DNA of 64,000 nt, taken from contig NZ_JARZHH010000001.1 in assembly GCF_029946515.1 (NCBI RefSeq), positions 62,001 through 126,000 of the forward strand. Reading direction: 5' to 3'. Below, in pieces: positions 26,006-35,704 of this stretch; the stretch's first letter is position 1; each line of letters opens with the position of its first letter. Source of the stretch: Polyangium sp. 6x1 (GTDB lineage: Bacteria > Myxococcota_A > Polyangia > Polyangiales > Polyangiaceae). The notes under the pieces were generated by a model. It searched no databases. It saw only the letters and a list, made by a program, of their open reading frames with translations, and was not told the origin of the DNA. The translations under genes and the position numbers were made by a program.

Positions 26006-27702
26006 TCTGAAATCACGAGGCGGAGCTCGCGCACGCGGCGCAAGAGCGCCCGCTCGGAGACCTCCAGCCGCTCGGCCATCCGCGCGAGATCGCCGCCGAG
26101 CTCACGGTGGCATTGAACGATCTCCGGCTCCGTGAGGTTACCCGCGGTGCGGAATCCGGGAAGTCGCTCGATGATCATGTAGATGGCTGCCCGTGAGATG
26201 CCGAGCTTCTCTGCGGTCGCGGCGAAATCCCAGCGACACGAGCGCAAGGCCTCCCGGAGCTCGGCCTCGGTGATGTCGGCGGGCTTTCGGCGAGTGGCGC
26301 TGCGTGAACGGGACGCGGCCTCGTCGCTCGGGGCCTTGATGGCGGCCGGCGGAGGATCGGACGCGGGGGCTTTCGGAGGATCGGGGGGCGCCTGCAGGAC
26401 GGGCTGCGAGTTCTCCGGCTCTCGTGGAGGTTGCTTCACGAGCAGCCGCTCCACGGCGGGCGTCATGTCCGCACGATTGCGCCCACGATTGCCGACGACG
26501 ATTTGCCGAACGACGTTTCGCAGCTGTCGCACGTTGCCAGGCCAGTCGGAATCGACGAGGCGCGCGACGAGGGACGCAGGGAGCCACGGCTTGGCGCCGC
26601 CAGCCGGAGCTGCGAGGCGCTGCAATTCCCCGACCTCTGCGAGATCCTCGCGCAAGAACCGCACGAGGAGCCGACCAATGTCGTCCCGGCGCTCGCGGAG
26701 CGGCGGAATCCATATTTCGTACGCCGCGAGCCGGTTCAAGAGCGGCGCGCGAAACGAACCCGACGCGACCTTTCCCTCGAGATCCGCGTCGGTGGCAGCG
26801 ACGACACGCACGTCCGTTTTCCGGAGCTGCGTGGAGCCCACGGTCTGGATCTCGCCCGTCTCCAGCGTACGCAGCAGCGCGACCTGAAGCTCGACCGGTG
26901 CCTCGCCGACCTCGTCGAGGAAGAGCGTGCCGCCGTGCGCCTGCTCGAAATAACCGACCTGGCGCCGGACGGATCCGGTGAACGCGCCCTTCTCCGCGCC
27001 GAAGAGCTCGGAAACGGCGAGCGAAGGTGCAATGGCGCCCAGGTTGACGGCGACGAACGGTTTGTCGCGGCGTGGACTCGCCCGGTGAACCGCGCGGGCG
27101 ACGAGCTCCTTGCCGCTGCCGGTCTCGCCGCGGAGCAGGACGGGCAGGTCGAGATCGGCGATGCTCTGAATGTCCCAGAGCACGCGGCGGAGGCCGTCGC
27201 TCGCACCCACGAGCTCGCGCGTTTCGTCGCCCCCGCCTCCGTCGAGGACGCCTTCGGGCGTGCCGACGTGATGTGCGAGAAGGACAACCCGGTGGCCGAG
27301 CTCGATCACGGCGCCGCGAGCGAGCTCCTTGGCAGAGAGCACCGTGCTCCCGACGATCCGCTGGCCGCGCACGGCCACCGCGGTGCTGCTGTCGCCCACA
27401 TCGATACGGACGCTCCCGTCGGAGGCGGCCGTGAGCAGGATCGGTTTGCGGCTGAGGTGCTCGTCGCCGAGGGGCTCGCCGTCCCCGAGGGCGCCGGGAG
27501 GCGCGAACCCCGGCTCGGTGCGAGACAGCGCCAATGGGCGCCCCGAAGAGCCGTCGACGAGGACACGATCTCCCACGCGGTCGAGGGCCGGGTGGTAAAC
27601 GACGGTCAAGGCAAGGGTGGGAGCGTCGTCGCCGGATGCGGTGGCGGTGCCGCGACCCACGAGGGTGGTGCGCGTGAGCCCGGTTCTCCTGGCGATGGGC
27701 AT
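25990..27702 (-). CDS. FHA-domain sigma-54-dependent activator (EBP), caspase-cluster copy
   Basis: 570 residues from ATG at 27702. Residues 30-145 form an FHA domain (SRKPILLTAASDGSVRIDV, RGAVIELGHRVVLLAHH), which binds phosphothreonine. The AAA+ domain has Walker A GETGSGKE (192-199), GAFTGS (239-244, the sigma-54 contact loop, usually GAFTGA), Walker B GGTLFLDEVGE (257-267) and DWPGNVRQLRN. After a Pro-rich linker come two FIS-like helix-turn-helix units (about 480-515 and 535-565). It ends the coupled run from 35003, and its stop codon lies inside the upstream site of P1. Kinases encoded nearby could supply the phosphosignal (inference). Confidence 0.93.
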   Translation of the reverse strand: MPIARRTGLTRTTLVGRGTATASGDDAPTLALTVVYHPALDRVGDRVLVDGSSGRPLALSRTEPGFAPPGALGDGEPLGDEHLSRKPILLTAASDGSVRIDVGDSSTAVAVRGQRIVGSTVLSAKELARGAVIELGHRVVLLAHHVGTPEGVLDGGGGDETRELVGASDGLRRVLWDIQSIADLDLPVLLRGETGSGKELVARAVHRASPRRDKPFVAVNLGAIAPSLAVSELFGAEKGAFTGSVRRQVGYFEQAHGGTLFLDEVGEAPVELQVALLRTLETGEIQTVGSTQLRKTDVRVVAATDADLEGKVASGSFRAPLLNRLAAYEIWIPPLRERRDDIGRLLVRFLREDLAEVGELQRLAAPAGGAKPWLPASLVARLVDSDWPGNVRQLRNVVRQIVVGNRGRNRADMTPAVERLLVKQPPREPENSQPVLQAPPDPPKAPASDPPPAAIKAPSDEAASRSRSATRRKPADITEAELREALRSCRWDFAATAEKLGISRAAIYMIIERLPGFRTAGNLTEPEIVQCHRELGGDLARMAERLEVSERALLRRVRELRLVISDVSER

Positions 27703-27757
27703 GCGCCGCCGATGGTAAAACGGGGGGAGCGGCGGGGGCAAGGGGAAGCGGCAGCGG

Positions 27758-28555
27758 TCACGCCAGACAAGGAAGGCGCGCATTCTTCAGCCGCGTGCTG
27801 AGCACCGGCTCCTGACGTTCGCCCGTGGCAGTGCGTACGTCATCACAGACCTCTGCGTAGAGGACCCCGAGGTGGACCGTGCGGGCCCCGTCACGCTTTT
27901 TCGTGAGAGCTTTGAGCAGATGATACGTGAAGACGCCATGGCCCACGCCGAGGTTCTCCATCGCCACCTGGTCTCGATCCGCAGCGGAGAAAATGGCCTG
28001 CCCCTGACCGAGGTCGAGGTCCCGGAACGTGAGGGGATCGGGATCGTCGAATTCGAGATATCCCGGGATCTTGGGGCTGCTCTGCAGGACGGGCCCGGTG
28101 AAGGTGCGCCCCCCCGCGGCGCCGCTGAAGCACGTGTCGAGGAGAAGGACGACGAGCTTGGCCCCCGCCTCCGAGAGCCGCTCGAGCCAGCCGGGTACGT
28201 CGCGGTCCATGTCGATCGCGGTGGCGTAAATGCGCTGATAGTCGGTGTCGTGGGGGATGAGATAGAGGGAACGGCGATCTCGCGAGGAACGTCGTTCGGG
28301 GCTCCCGTGACAGGCGAAGTAAAGCAGCACCGTGTCGCCCGCCTCGACGATGCTCGGAAGCTCATCGCCAATCGTCGCCATGATGTTCCGCCGCGTGGCC
28401 CGCTCGTCCTCGAGGAGAACCACGTTCCGCTCGCCTGACGGAATACGACGCTCGAGGAGGCCATGGAGCGCACGAGCATCGGACCGCGCGCACGAAAGCC
28501 GGGGGATGGATGCATCCTGGTACGCGTCGATCCCGACGATGACGGCATGAATCAT
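27758..28555 (-). CDS. Caspase-family (C14) peptidase
   Basis: 265 residues, a bare caspase p20/p10 domain. MIHAVIVGIDAYQD is the first strand; the His is H83 in VLLYFACHGSPE and the Cys C142 in VVLLLDTCFSGAA, both after hydrophobic strands as expected. GHGVFTYHLLKAL and a late LSTRLKN strand complete the small subunit region. The ATG at 28555 overlaps the stop of the TPR-CHAT gene (ATGA), so the two are coupled. Bacterial caspases often cleave after Arg/Lys; specificity cannot be read here. The activator gene follows after 55 bp. Confidence 0.93.
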   Translation of the reverse strand: MIHAVIVGIDAYQDASIPRLSCARSDARALHGLLERRIPSGERNVVLLEDERATRRNIMATIGDELPSIVEAGDTVLLYFACHGSPERRSSRDRRSLYLIPHDTDYQRIYATAIDMDRDVPGWLERLSEAGAKLVVLLLDTCFSGAAGGRTFTGPVLQSSPKIPGYLEFDDPDPLTFRDLDLGQGQAIFSAADRDQVAMENLGVGHGVFTYHLLKALTKKRDGARTVHLGVLYAEVCDDVRTATGERQEPVLSTRLKNARLPCLA

Positions 28556-31368
28556 GATGACCTCTCCTTCGTGCCTCGGGCCCGGCGGAGCCCTCGCTCC
28601 CACCACCAGAACGACAGACGGCCCACGACGCGAGAGACGAACCCCCCGAACCGGAGCCCCGTCGCGCCCATGTAACGATACTCGAACGAGTCCATCGAGC
28701 CATGCTCCCCGAGCGCTTTGCTTGCATCAGGATTTTGCGCGACCAGAGTGCTGCCGTGGGTGCGGAGCACCTCCAGCGTGCGCTGCAATGCCTGCTCCGC
28801 GGGCAAAAAGCGCAATGCCCGGTAGAGCACCTCCGCGAAGAGCGGCGCGAGGAGCTGCGGGATCTTCGTGAGCGGGGCGATCACCGCTCCTGCCCCCGCA
28901 TCACAGAATGCTTGAGGAAAACCTTGCACGGGGTTGGTTCGTCGATGGTCCATCCACCCGGTCCAGCAGCTTTGGAGGACCACGAGCTCGCAGCGGCGCA
29001 GCGGCATTCGAAGCACGCCTGGCAACTCGAGGCGCCCGTTCTCCTCGATACCGAGGCGCAAGGCCGGCGAGCGTCCGAAGCCACCTCCTTCATCGCCATG
29101 ACAGAGAAAGTGCAAGAGATCGAACCCGGGCGCTCGTCCGAGGAGCTCTGCGAGGCTCGTCGCAGCGCCGTCGACCGCTTCCACCCGCGCGAGCGAGGCG
29201 ATGGCCCCAGCGCCCGAACGGATGGCCTGCTCCTCCTCCGCGGCACAATCCACCTGCGGACCGAAGAAAAACCCCAGAACGGGCCGCCGCCCGAGCTGGG
29301 CACGCCCCGCCTCCGCGCTCTCCGCCGCGAGCTGGCCGGTCGGGTGCAGGCTCATCGAGAAACGGTGCAGGAGCGGGCCTTCCCTCGTGACGAGCCTGCC
29401 GAAGGGAATCCGGTAAAGGACATCATGGGGTACGATCCGCAGGTGGCGCACGCCGGCCATGGCCAGCGCGTCATCGATCTTGGCCGGCAAAATCAAGGCA
29501 TGGAGCTCGGCGAGCGCCGCGTCGTCCTCCGGGTGGCCCTCGCCCTGCGTCCACCCGCGGAGCGCACGAAGGAGCTCGTCGAGCCTGCGATGGGCGGGCT
29601 CCAAACGAGGGCTCCCTTCGGCCTCCGGAATGGCCGTGACATGCCATTCGAAAAAGCGAGGACCGTAGGCGAACACGAGCACGTACCGACCGAAGACGAA
29701 ATACTGGAGTACGGCGTCCTCGGGGCGAAGCTTCTGACAGAGAGCGTCGACGACGATCCGCGCCTCCCCTTCCATGGCAACCGCGAATCGGTGCGGCACG
29801 GTGCGGCCGTCCTCGAAGGCGATTCGGGCCTCCGCGAGCGCGAGCGCCTGCGATTGCTCGGCGAACGTGTGGAGGACGCGGCCGAATCGAAGAAAACTCC
29901 CCCTCGGCGTGTCGGCATCGAGGTGCGGCTCGGGCGCGCCGAGCGGCGTCTCGACGAGCTCGCGGTGGCGACCGACGATCCGCAGCGCGCCCTCGGTATG
30001 AAGATCGATCACCCGGTCGATGACGGGCAAGAGGCTCGCGAGCAGCGACCGCTCCCTGCCCTTCTTCGCGCCGGGATCGGCGTTCTCCGCGAGTATCTTC
30101 AGCGCAATCGAGGCCGCGCCGGTGCTGTCCGTCACCGCGCCTTTCCAGTCCGGAGGGCTTTTGCGGGCGCGGAGCACCGCGCGCTGGTCGAGGGTGAGCA
30201 TGCGTAATGGATCGAGGTCGAGCCGCTCGGCGGCCATGAGGGCCTGCTCGAGGATACGTTCGCACGTATCGAACATGTCGTTCTGATCGAGATCCACCAG
30301 GAGCCTGCACCACAGCAGCTTCAGGCGCACGAGCTCCTCGGGATGGACCGCGGCCTCGGGGCGAAGCAGGAGCGCCTCGGCGCGACGGAGGACCCTCCGC
30401 AAGGCTGGAATGCGACGCGTGGGATCCTTGAACCGACGCGCCTCACGCTCCCGGTGGAGCAAGCGGGATAGCGTGGTCGTGGGAGCTCGACCCGCACGAC
30501 ATAAACCCGCGGCGCGCGCGGCTTGCCGAGCGCGATCCTCCAGGGCGCGCAGGTGATCCGCGGGCAGCTCGAAACCTGGCACCAGCGGCGCCCGCGTGGC
30601 CTCGCGGAATGCGCGGTACGTCGCGCGCGCATGGCGGCTCGATCCCCTGCCGGAGCTCACGAGCGCATGCAATCTGGCGCAGAGCAGCTGCACGCGCAGA
30701 TGTCCCCGAGCTGCGCCCTCGATCGCCCCAAGGCGGCGCAATGCATCGCGGAAGTTGCCTCGCGCAATCGCGTCCTCCGCGAGGGCCAGGGCGACGCGCA
30801 AGGCCGAGGGATGGTCCGCGGGCCACATGGCCTGGGCTTCGACCGAAATTCGATCGTGTACGTCCCGGGCCCCTCGTGCCGCGGCGAGCGTGATACGCGT
30901 GAGAATGGCAGAGACGACCAGCGGACTCTCCTCTTGCCAGCTTTCCTCCGCGGGGACCGGCTCGAGGAGGCGGATTCGGTCCCAGGCAATGGCGGGCCCC
31001 TCGCGTAGCCACACGACGCGGGCGGCCTCGGAGGCGACGAGCCATCGCGCGCGTGGCGGCGCAGCATCGAGCGCGACATCGAGCGCCGCGAGCGCCGACG
31101 CGTGTTCCTTCCGGCGCGCGAGGTGGAGACGCACCAGCGCGAGCCACGCGTCGACCGCCGGCAAAACCTCGGCCTTGCTCGCGAGGAGCGCGTCGAGCTC
31201 GCGAAGCGCGCTCCTCCCGCGGACGGCCGCGGATGCAAAGAGTGCATCGAGCAAGGGCAGAAGGCGGCGCGCTGCACCCGCATCCGCAGGTGCAGCGACG
31301 AACCCGCCGAGCGCGGCCGCAAGAGCATCGAAAGCGCGCTCCCCGGCCGCCTGTCTCGTATCGTTCAT
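28552..31368 (-). CDS. TPR protein with C-terminal CHAT peptidase domain
   Basis: 938 residues. The first ~500 are helical repeats, mostly Ala/Leu/Arg-rich TPR-like pairs (ALRVALALAEDAIARGNFRD, ALRRLGAIEGAARGHLRVQL). The C-terminal 400 are a CHAT domain: LRIVPHDVLYRIPFGRLVT, His757 in LLHFLCHGDEGG, Cys801 in LVVLQSCWTGW, and GAGAVIAPLTKIPQ, the usual CHAT order. CHAT enzymes such as TPR-CHAT of type III-E CRISPR are caspase-like proteases gated by a partner binding the repeats. Start and stop both overlap neighbouring genes by ATGA, so lipoprotein, CHAT and caspase are made in step. Confidence 0.9.
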   Translation of the reverse strand: MNDTRQAAGERAFDALAAALGGFVAAPADAGAARRLLPLLDALFASAAVRGRSALRELDALLASKAEVLPAVDAWLALVRLHLARRKEHASALAALDVALDAAPPRARWLVASEAARVVWLREGPAIAWDRIRLLEPVPAEESWQEESPLVVSAILTRITLAAARGARDVHDRISVEAQAMWPADHPSALRVALALAEDAIARGNFRDALRRLGAIEGAARGHLRVQLLCARLHALVSSGRGSSRHARATYRAFREATRAPLVPGFELPADHLRALEDRARQAARAAGLCRAGRAPTTTLSRLLHREREARRFKDPTRRIPALRRVLRRAEALLLRPEAAVHPEELVRLKLLWCRLLVDLDQNDMFDTCERILEQALMAAERLDLDPLRMLTLDQRAVLRARKSPPDWKGAVTDSTGAASIALKILAENADPGAKKGRERSLLASLLPVIDRVIDLHTEGALRIVGRHRELVETPLGAPEPHLDADTPRGSFLRFGRVLHTFAEQSQALALAEARIAFEDGRTVPHRFAVAMEGEARIVVDALCQKLRPEDAVLQYFVFGRYVLVFAYGPRFFEWHVTAIPEAEGSPRLEPAHRRLDELLRALRGWTQGEGHPEDDAALAELHALILPAKIDDALAMAGVRHLRIVPHDVLYRIPFGRLVTREGPLLHRFSMSLHPTGQLAAESAEAGRAQLGRRPVLGFFFGPQVDCAAEEEQAIRSGAGAIASLARVEAVDGAATSLAELLGRAPGFDLLHFLCHGDEGGGFGRSPALRLGIEENGRLELPGVLRMPLRRCELVVLQSCWTGWMDHRRTNPVQGFPQAFCDAGAGAVIAPLTKIPQLLAPLFAEVLYRALRFLPAEQALQRTLEVLRTHGSTLVAQNPDASKALGEHGSMDSFEYRYMGATGLRFGGFVSRVVGRLSFWWWERGLRRARGTKERSS

Positions 31369-34300
31369 GGCGCCTTCGGGGCCGTCCCCGCCGCTGCCGC
31401 GTCCCTGCGCTTGCGCAGCGCGTCGAGGCAATCACGCTCCGGCGCGGTCGTGAGCCGTCGATCGCCGTCCAGATCGCATTTCATCGTCTCCTCGTACCTC
31501 TGCAATTGCTCGGGCGAGGGCCGCTCGTGGCAGGGAACGACCGCCGGGTCGTGATCATTGCAGGGTACAACCACCCGGATCGGGCGCCTCACGCCGAAGA
31601 GCAGGCGGAACGGCGAGCCGACCGCGCCATACTCCAGGGATGCGTCCTTCCCTGGCGCGTGCTGCTTGTACTTGGTGCCGCCCACCTCGATCTCCGCGGG
31701 CAAACGCTGCGGCGCCGCATGGTAGATCGCACGCGTCACGTACGCCTCCTCGGGGAGAACGACCTTTCGAGGCGGGTGCACCGCCGGCGGAAGCTCGGCC
31801 ATGACCGAATAGGACGCAGGCGCATACACCGCGACCTCTCCCTTTGCCGTGCCCCCCAGCGACGCCTCGGCGGGTCCAGGCGATCGAAGCCTGGCCTCGG
31901 CGATCGCGAGCCTCATCACCTGCTGCTCGAGCGCGCTCGCATCGCGGCCTTCACGCGCGCGGACGACGGATTCCCTCTGGAGCTTCTCCCCATACGATGA
32001 AAGCTCGGCGGGGGACGTTCCCTTGCGAATGGCCTGCTCCACCACCCGCCCGCTCATCGTGTCATTGCCTGTCCCGAGCGCGTGGTCGAGCACGTATGCG
32101 CGGGCCGCCGGCGAAGGGCTCTGGTCGAGCGCCTTCATTGCGCCGTCGATGTCGCTGCTCCCGAGCTTGCCCTTCACCATGGCCAGCGTCGGGTCCCGGT
32201 CCTCGATGGGCTCGCCTTTCCGCTCTTTCAGCAGGGCTTTGGCCGCCCCCTGGGAGAGGATCGACACCAGCGCGACAGGGGCTCGGAACGCCTGGGGGCT
32301 TCCTGGGCGGTGCGACGCCCCGTCGGGCACGCCCACCGAGAAGCTCGCCTCGACCCCGCTCGACGGGGGACCACGATTGCCAGGGCCCGATTCCATGTGC
32401 ACCCATTTCGTGGCTCCCCCGATCTCGGTCCGCCACACGATGGATCCATCGTCCAGGCGCATGACCGTGCCCGGCGGCCCGAGCACGAGGGCCGCGTCGG
32501 TGAGATGGACGCCGTCCGCCGACATGCGCTCGGTGACCTTTTGCGCCTTCGCCTTCACCTCGAGCACGGTCCCCAACCCCAGCTTCACCTCGACGTCCCC
32601 CGCCCTCTTGTCGGAGATCCGGAGCTCTGCGCTGACGAGCCCGTTCTTGCGCTCCGTGGCGACGAGCGCCTTGTCCTTGATCTCGACGGACTTGTCGATG
32701 TGCTTGATCGGCGTTCGTTTGTCCCACGCGGACGTGACGCCGACCTGCGAGACCTCGGTGCGGATCTCGGCGGTGAATCTGGTCTTCGTCGGTTGGCTCT
32801 CGATGCTGACCTTTTCCAGCGTGCCGCCGCTGCGACGAACCGTATCGAATCGGACGCGCCCGGCGTCCACGACGACGGGCGCCGTCTCCGCGCCCAGGCG
32901 CCCGAACTGAGCGGGCGTCGTGACGGCGCGCGTCTTCTTCGCTTGCACCATCCCCAAGCTCGCGGCGCTGACGCCGCCGGCGATACTCCGGGTGTCGTTC
33001 CCGCAGGCGGAATAATGCCGGGACTCGAAGAGATCCATGCACTCCGGATCATCCGGCCGCTTCGCGACGCCCTTGGGCGGCGGAAGAAGGCTCACCGGAC
33101 CGTGCCACCGAAGGTCGTTCGTCTCGGCGACCCACTTGTCGATCCGGTGATCGCTCCGGACCGGGGCACTGTCGAGGGGGGCGAGACACGCGTGTTTCCC
33201 GGCGACAACGGCATTCTGGATCACCACGGACCACTTCATGAGCTGGTTGAGGACCTCGTACTGAGGTTCCCATGAAGCGATGGCCGCGAAATGGTCGTCC
33301 CACCATTGGACGAAGCGCTTCGCCGCGACGGTGGCCTCGAACTCCTCCTGCCTGGCCCCGACGTTCGAGCTCCTGGCGAAGATCCGGGTGGCTACCGGCC
33401 CGAAATGGACTGCGCCCGAAGCCTCCCGCGTGAAGTTCTCCTCGCGCACGCCGAACCACATCCGGGTGTTCTTCCCGGCCATGTCGTCGCAGGACGTCGT
33501 CGAGGGCGCCTCGTGAATCGCGCTCTGGAAACCCTCGATGCGACGCTCCGGAGCGGCCCCGTTCCAGTCGATGTACCAGATCTTCGCGAGGAGATCGGTA
33601 TAAAAGAACGTCATCCCGGTCGCGGTGCCGAAGAGCGGCCCGTCGTAACGCGCGCACTGCTGCGTGCTCTCTTGCCGGACGACCTGCATCAGATCCTCGG
33701 CGACGGAGTTACCGAGCGATCTCGGGAGCGTCGCGGAGAGGATCGACTCGGCCTCCTCGGGGGTCGCCTTTTGGAGTTTCTTGCGCGCCGCGACGAGCGC
33801 CTCCTTGGCTTCGAGCGCGAATGGCTCGTTCGTCGAGCTCGCGAGGTCGAGCAGCGATTCGGCGCGCTCGTCCTCGTCGAGCCCGCGAAGGATGGCCGCT
33901 ACCTTCTGGACATCCGGAAACGCAGCGATGACGTCGTCGAGCACGCGCCCCGCGAAGGACGGGCTCGTGTGCGGATCCAGCGAGAAGCCCGGCCTGCCGA
34001 GCGATTTCTCCTGGAGCTGCAGCGACATCATCAACGCCTGCATGGGCACGCCGGGGTTCTGGCGCTTCCATGCGAGGAGGATCTGGATGTCGGGCGGCTG
34101 TATCTCGATGGGCGCTCGCAACGACTCGAGCTGCCGGGCATTCGCGTCGAGCTGCGCCCGGTTCGATACCTTGTCGAGGGAAAACCCGAAACGTTCGAGC
34201 GGGATGTACCGGGTGCCCCGCGCCTGCGCGAGCGCGGCAATGTGCTCCACGGTAATGGGCGTCTGCTTGGTGCGCGGCCGCTGCCGCCCCGTCACCGTGA

Positions 34301-35003
34301 GGCCCGCTTCGGTGCACTCTGCCGCGAGAAGATCGACGCCGCCCGAGAGAAACCTCTCGAGCTCCGCGAGCGTGGTGATGGTCGCCTGGCGATGCCGCTG
34401 CGCCGCGCTTTCCAGCTCGGCCCGCGAAAGCGGCTTCATCGCGCACACGTCCGCGCGCGCCACCTCGGGCAGGAAAACGTACTGGTATACCTGCGTCTCT
34501 GCCGGAGTGCTCCCGAGGTGGAGCGCCTCCTGGTCGACCGCCTCGGCCACGTCCGCGGCCATCGTCTCCGCATCGGCCGCCTCCACGAGGACGACGGCTC
34601 CGCCGCTCTTCGTCGACGTCGAGCGTGTGGGCCCCGATTGCATGTGGAGCACGTGCGCGAGCGCGTCGTCGCGCACGAGCGGCGCGTCAGCGACCCCGGC
34701 CAGCACCTCGTCGGCCCCGCTGCGCTCCGCCAGGCGCCCCAGCGTGACCGTGAAGATCCAGTCCCGCAGCTGCTCGCGTTGCGCGTCGAGCGTGTCCTGC
34801 GGGAGTTTTTCGATCGCATCGAGGAGGTCGATACGGAACCTGTCGCCGCTACACCCCGAAAGCTCCGTCACGCGAACCTTGGCGGCAGGGGCGGGAGAGG
34901 CGGCAGAGGCGGCGACGACCGCCGCCTTTCCAGCACCTGCAGCGCCGCACGCTTGCGTGAGCACGAAGAGGGCAAGCAGAAGGATTGCTCTCGAGATTCG
35001 CAT
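31365..35003 (-). CDS. Giant lipoprotein, 1212 aa, unknown function
   Basis: MRISRAILLLALFVLTQACG is a lipoprotein signal (Cys19) after AAGGA, which fixes the start at 35003. The mature chain shows no domain I recognise. About 70-500 is mostly helical, about 500-720 contains Trp/Cys-rich stretches (WYIDWNG, MWFGVREENF), and about 760-930 looks beta-rich with an LRLDDGSIVWRTE-like strand set. The end has an EF-hand-like loop (CDLDGDRRLTTAPERDC, about 1175-1191). It heads the coupled operon with CHAT, caspase and activator genes and follows a near-consensus sigma-54 promoter. It may be the outer, sensing or delivering, part of the system; that is inference. Confidence 0.82.
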   Translation of the reverse strand: MRISRAILLLALFVLTQACGAAGAGKAAVVAASAASPAPAAKVRVTELSGCSGDRFRIDLLDAIEKLPQDTLDAQREQLRDWIFTVTLGRLAERSGADEVLAGVADAPLVRDDALAHVLHMQSGPTRSTSTKSGGAVVLVEAADAETMAADVAEAVDQEALHLGSTPAETQVYQYVFLPEVARADVCAMKPLSRAELESAAQRHRQATITTLAELERFLSGGVDLLAAECTEAGLTVTGRQRPRTKQTPITVEHIAALAQARGTRYIPLERFGFSLDKVSNRAQLDANARQLESLRAPIEIQPPDIQILLAWKRQNPGVPMQALMMSLQLQEKSLGRPGFSLDPHTSPSFAGRVLDDVIAAFPDVQKVAAILRGLDEDERAESLLDLASSTNEPFALEAKEALVAARKKLQKATPEEAESILSATLPRSLGNSVAEDLMQVVRQESTQQCARYDGPLFGTATGMTFFYTDLLAKIWYIDWNGAAPERRIEGFQSAIHEAPSTTSCDDMAGKNTRMWFGVREENFTREASGAVHFGPVATRIFARSSNVGARQEEFEATVAAKRFVQWWDDHFAAIASWEPQYEVLNQLMKWSVVIQNAVVAGKHACLAPLDSAPVRSDHRIDKWVAETNDLRWHGPVSLLPPPKGVAKRPDDPECMDLFESRHYSACGNDTRSIAGGVSAASLGMVQAKKTRAVTTPAQFGRLGAETAPVVVDAGRVRFDTVRRSGGTLEKVSIESQPTKTRFTAEIRTEVSQVGVTSAWDKRTPIKHIDKSVEIKDKALVATERKNGLVSAELRISDKRAGDVEVKLGLGTVLEVKAKAQKVTERMSADGVHLTDAALVLGPPGTVMRLDDGSIVWRTEIGGATKWVHMESGPGNRGPPSSGVEASFSVGVPDGASHRPGSPQAFRAPVALVSILSQGAAKALLKERKGEPIEDRDPTLAMVKGKLGSSDIDGAMKALDQSPSPAARAYVLDHALGTGNDTMSGRVVEQAIRKGTSPAELSSYGEKLQRESVVRAREGRDASALEQQVMRLAIAEARLRSPGPAEASLGGTAKGEVAVYAPASYSVMAELPPAVHPPRKVVLPEEAYVTRAIYHAAPQRLPAEIEVGGTKYKQHAPGKDASLEYGAVGSPFRLLFGVRRPIRVVVPCNDHDPAVVPCHERPSPEQLQRYEETMKCDLDGDRRLTTAPERDCLDALRKRRDAAAAGTAPKAP

Positions 35004-35052
35004 GGTTTTTCCTTGTATCACGCCAAACCGCTCCCGGTCTATCCCTCGATAG

Positions 35053-35068
35053 AGCACCGGACGTGCCA
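35053..35068 (-). promoter_or_regulatory. Sigma-54 promoter (P2) of the 35003-25990 operon
   Basis: Minus strand TGGCACGTCCGGTGCT: perfect -24 TGGCACG, -12 GTGC, GG and GC 10 bp apart. Predicted transcription start about 35042, leader about 39 nt. It lies back to back with P3. Confidence 0.82.
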
Positions 35069-35124
35069 GCGGGGATTCCCATCCGGGGCCGGGACGAACG
35101 TGCGCGACCACGAGCCCGGGGCGA

Positions 35125-35177
35125 TTGACGCATCAGCCCGCCCTTCCCGGCGTCAGCTCCGTTCACTGACGCGTCAG
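35125..35177. promoter_or_regulatory. Activator sites shared by P2 and P3
   Basis: TTGACGCATCAG (35125-35136) and the perfect CTGACGCGTCAG (35166-35177), with a lone half site CGTCAG between them. They are 63 and 104 bp from the P2 -24 element and 87 and 46 bp from that of P3, so one set of sites can serve both directions. Confidence 0.75.
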
Positions 35178-35215
35178 CGATGCCCGAGACGAGCCCTTTT
35201 GGGGTCCGGAGCAAC

Positions 35216-35231
35216 CGGCATGGAGCTTGCT
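35216..35231 (+). promoter_or_regulatory. Sigma-54 promoter (P3) of the 35271 gene
   Basis: CGGCATGGAGCTTGCT: GG (35217-35218) and GC (35229-35230) 10 bp apart, with a consensus TTGC -12 box. Predicted start of transcription about 35242, leader about 29 nt. Confidence 0.7.
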
Positions 35232-35270
35232 GACAGAGGTGGAGAGACGCGGAGCGGAGAGGAGTTCGTC

Positions 35271-35624
35271 ATGAACAACGTCCTGGGGATCCTGGTCAGC
35301 CTGAGCATCATTACACTGATGGTTGCGATCTTCGCATCCCTGTGGGGGATCTTCAAGAAGGCGAACCATCCCGGATGGGCGATCTTGATTCCGCTCTACA
35401 ATAGCTACGTCCTGCTGAACGTCGCGGGGATGTCAGGGTTCTGGCTGCTCGCGCTCCTCGTGCCGTACGGCATTTTGCCCGTCTACGCCCTGGCGCTGTT
35501 CCGGCTCGCGGGCGCCTTCCGCAAGGGCTTTCTTTTTGGTCTCGGCCTGGTCATGTTGCCGTTCATTTTTCTCCCGCTGCTCGCGTTCCGCGAGGAGGAG
35601 AAATGGTACGGCGCCGTGGCTTGA
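35271..35624 (+). CDS. DUF5684-like small membrane protein
   Basis: 117 residues; GGAGAGGAG precedes the ATG. Three transmembrane segments: about 4-26 (ILVSLSIITLMVAIFASLWG), 38-70 and 80-103. The segment KKANHPGWAILIPLYNSYVL is the hallmark of DUF5684, a family of unknown role often seen with signal-peptidase-like neighbours. Ends in a short charged tail. It is expressed from P3, back to back with the caspase/CHAT operon, so it may act at the inner membrane in the same response. Confidence 0.85.
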   Translation: MNNVLGILVSLSIITLMVAIFASLWGIFKKANHPGWAILIPLYNSYVLLNVAGMSGFWLLALLVPYGILPVYALALFRLAGAFRKGFLFGLGLVMLPFIFLPLLAFREEEKWYGAVA

Positions 35625-35704
35625 TGGCCGACCGTCGCCACCTGCCAGGCACGGAAGCTGCTCTGAGCAATGACAAGACACTCGACCCATTCTCGAGAGG
35701 TACC

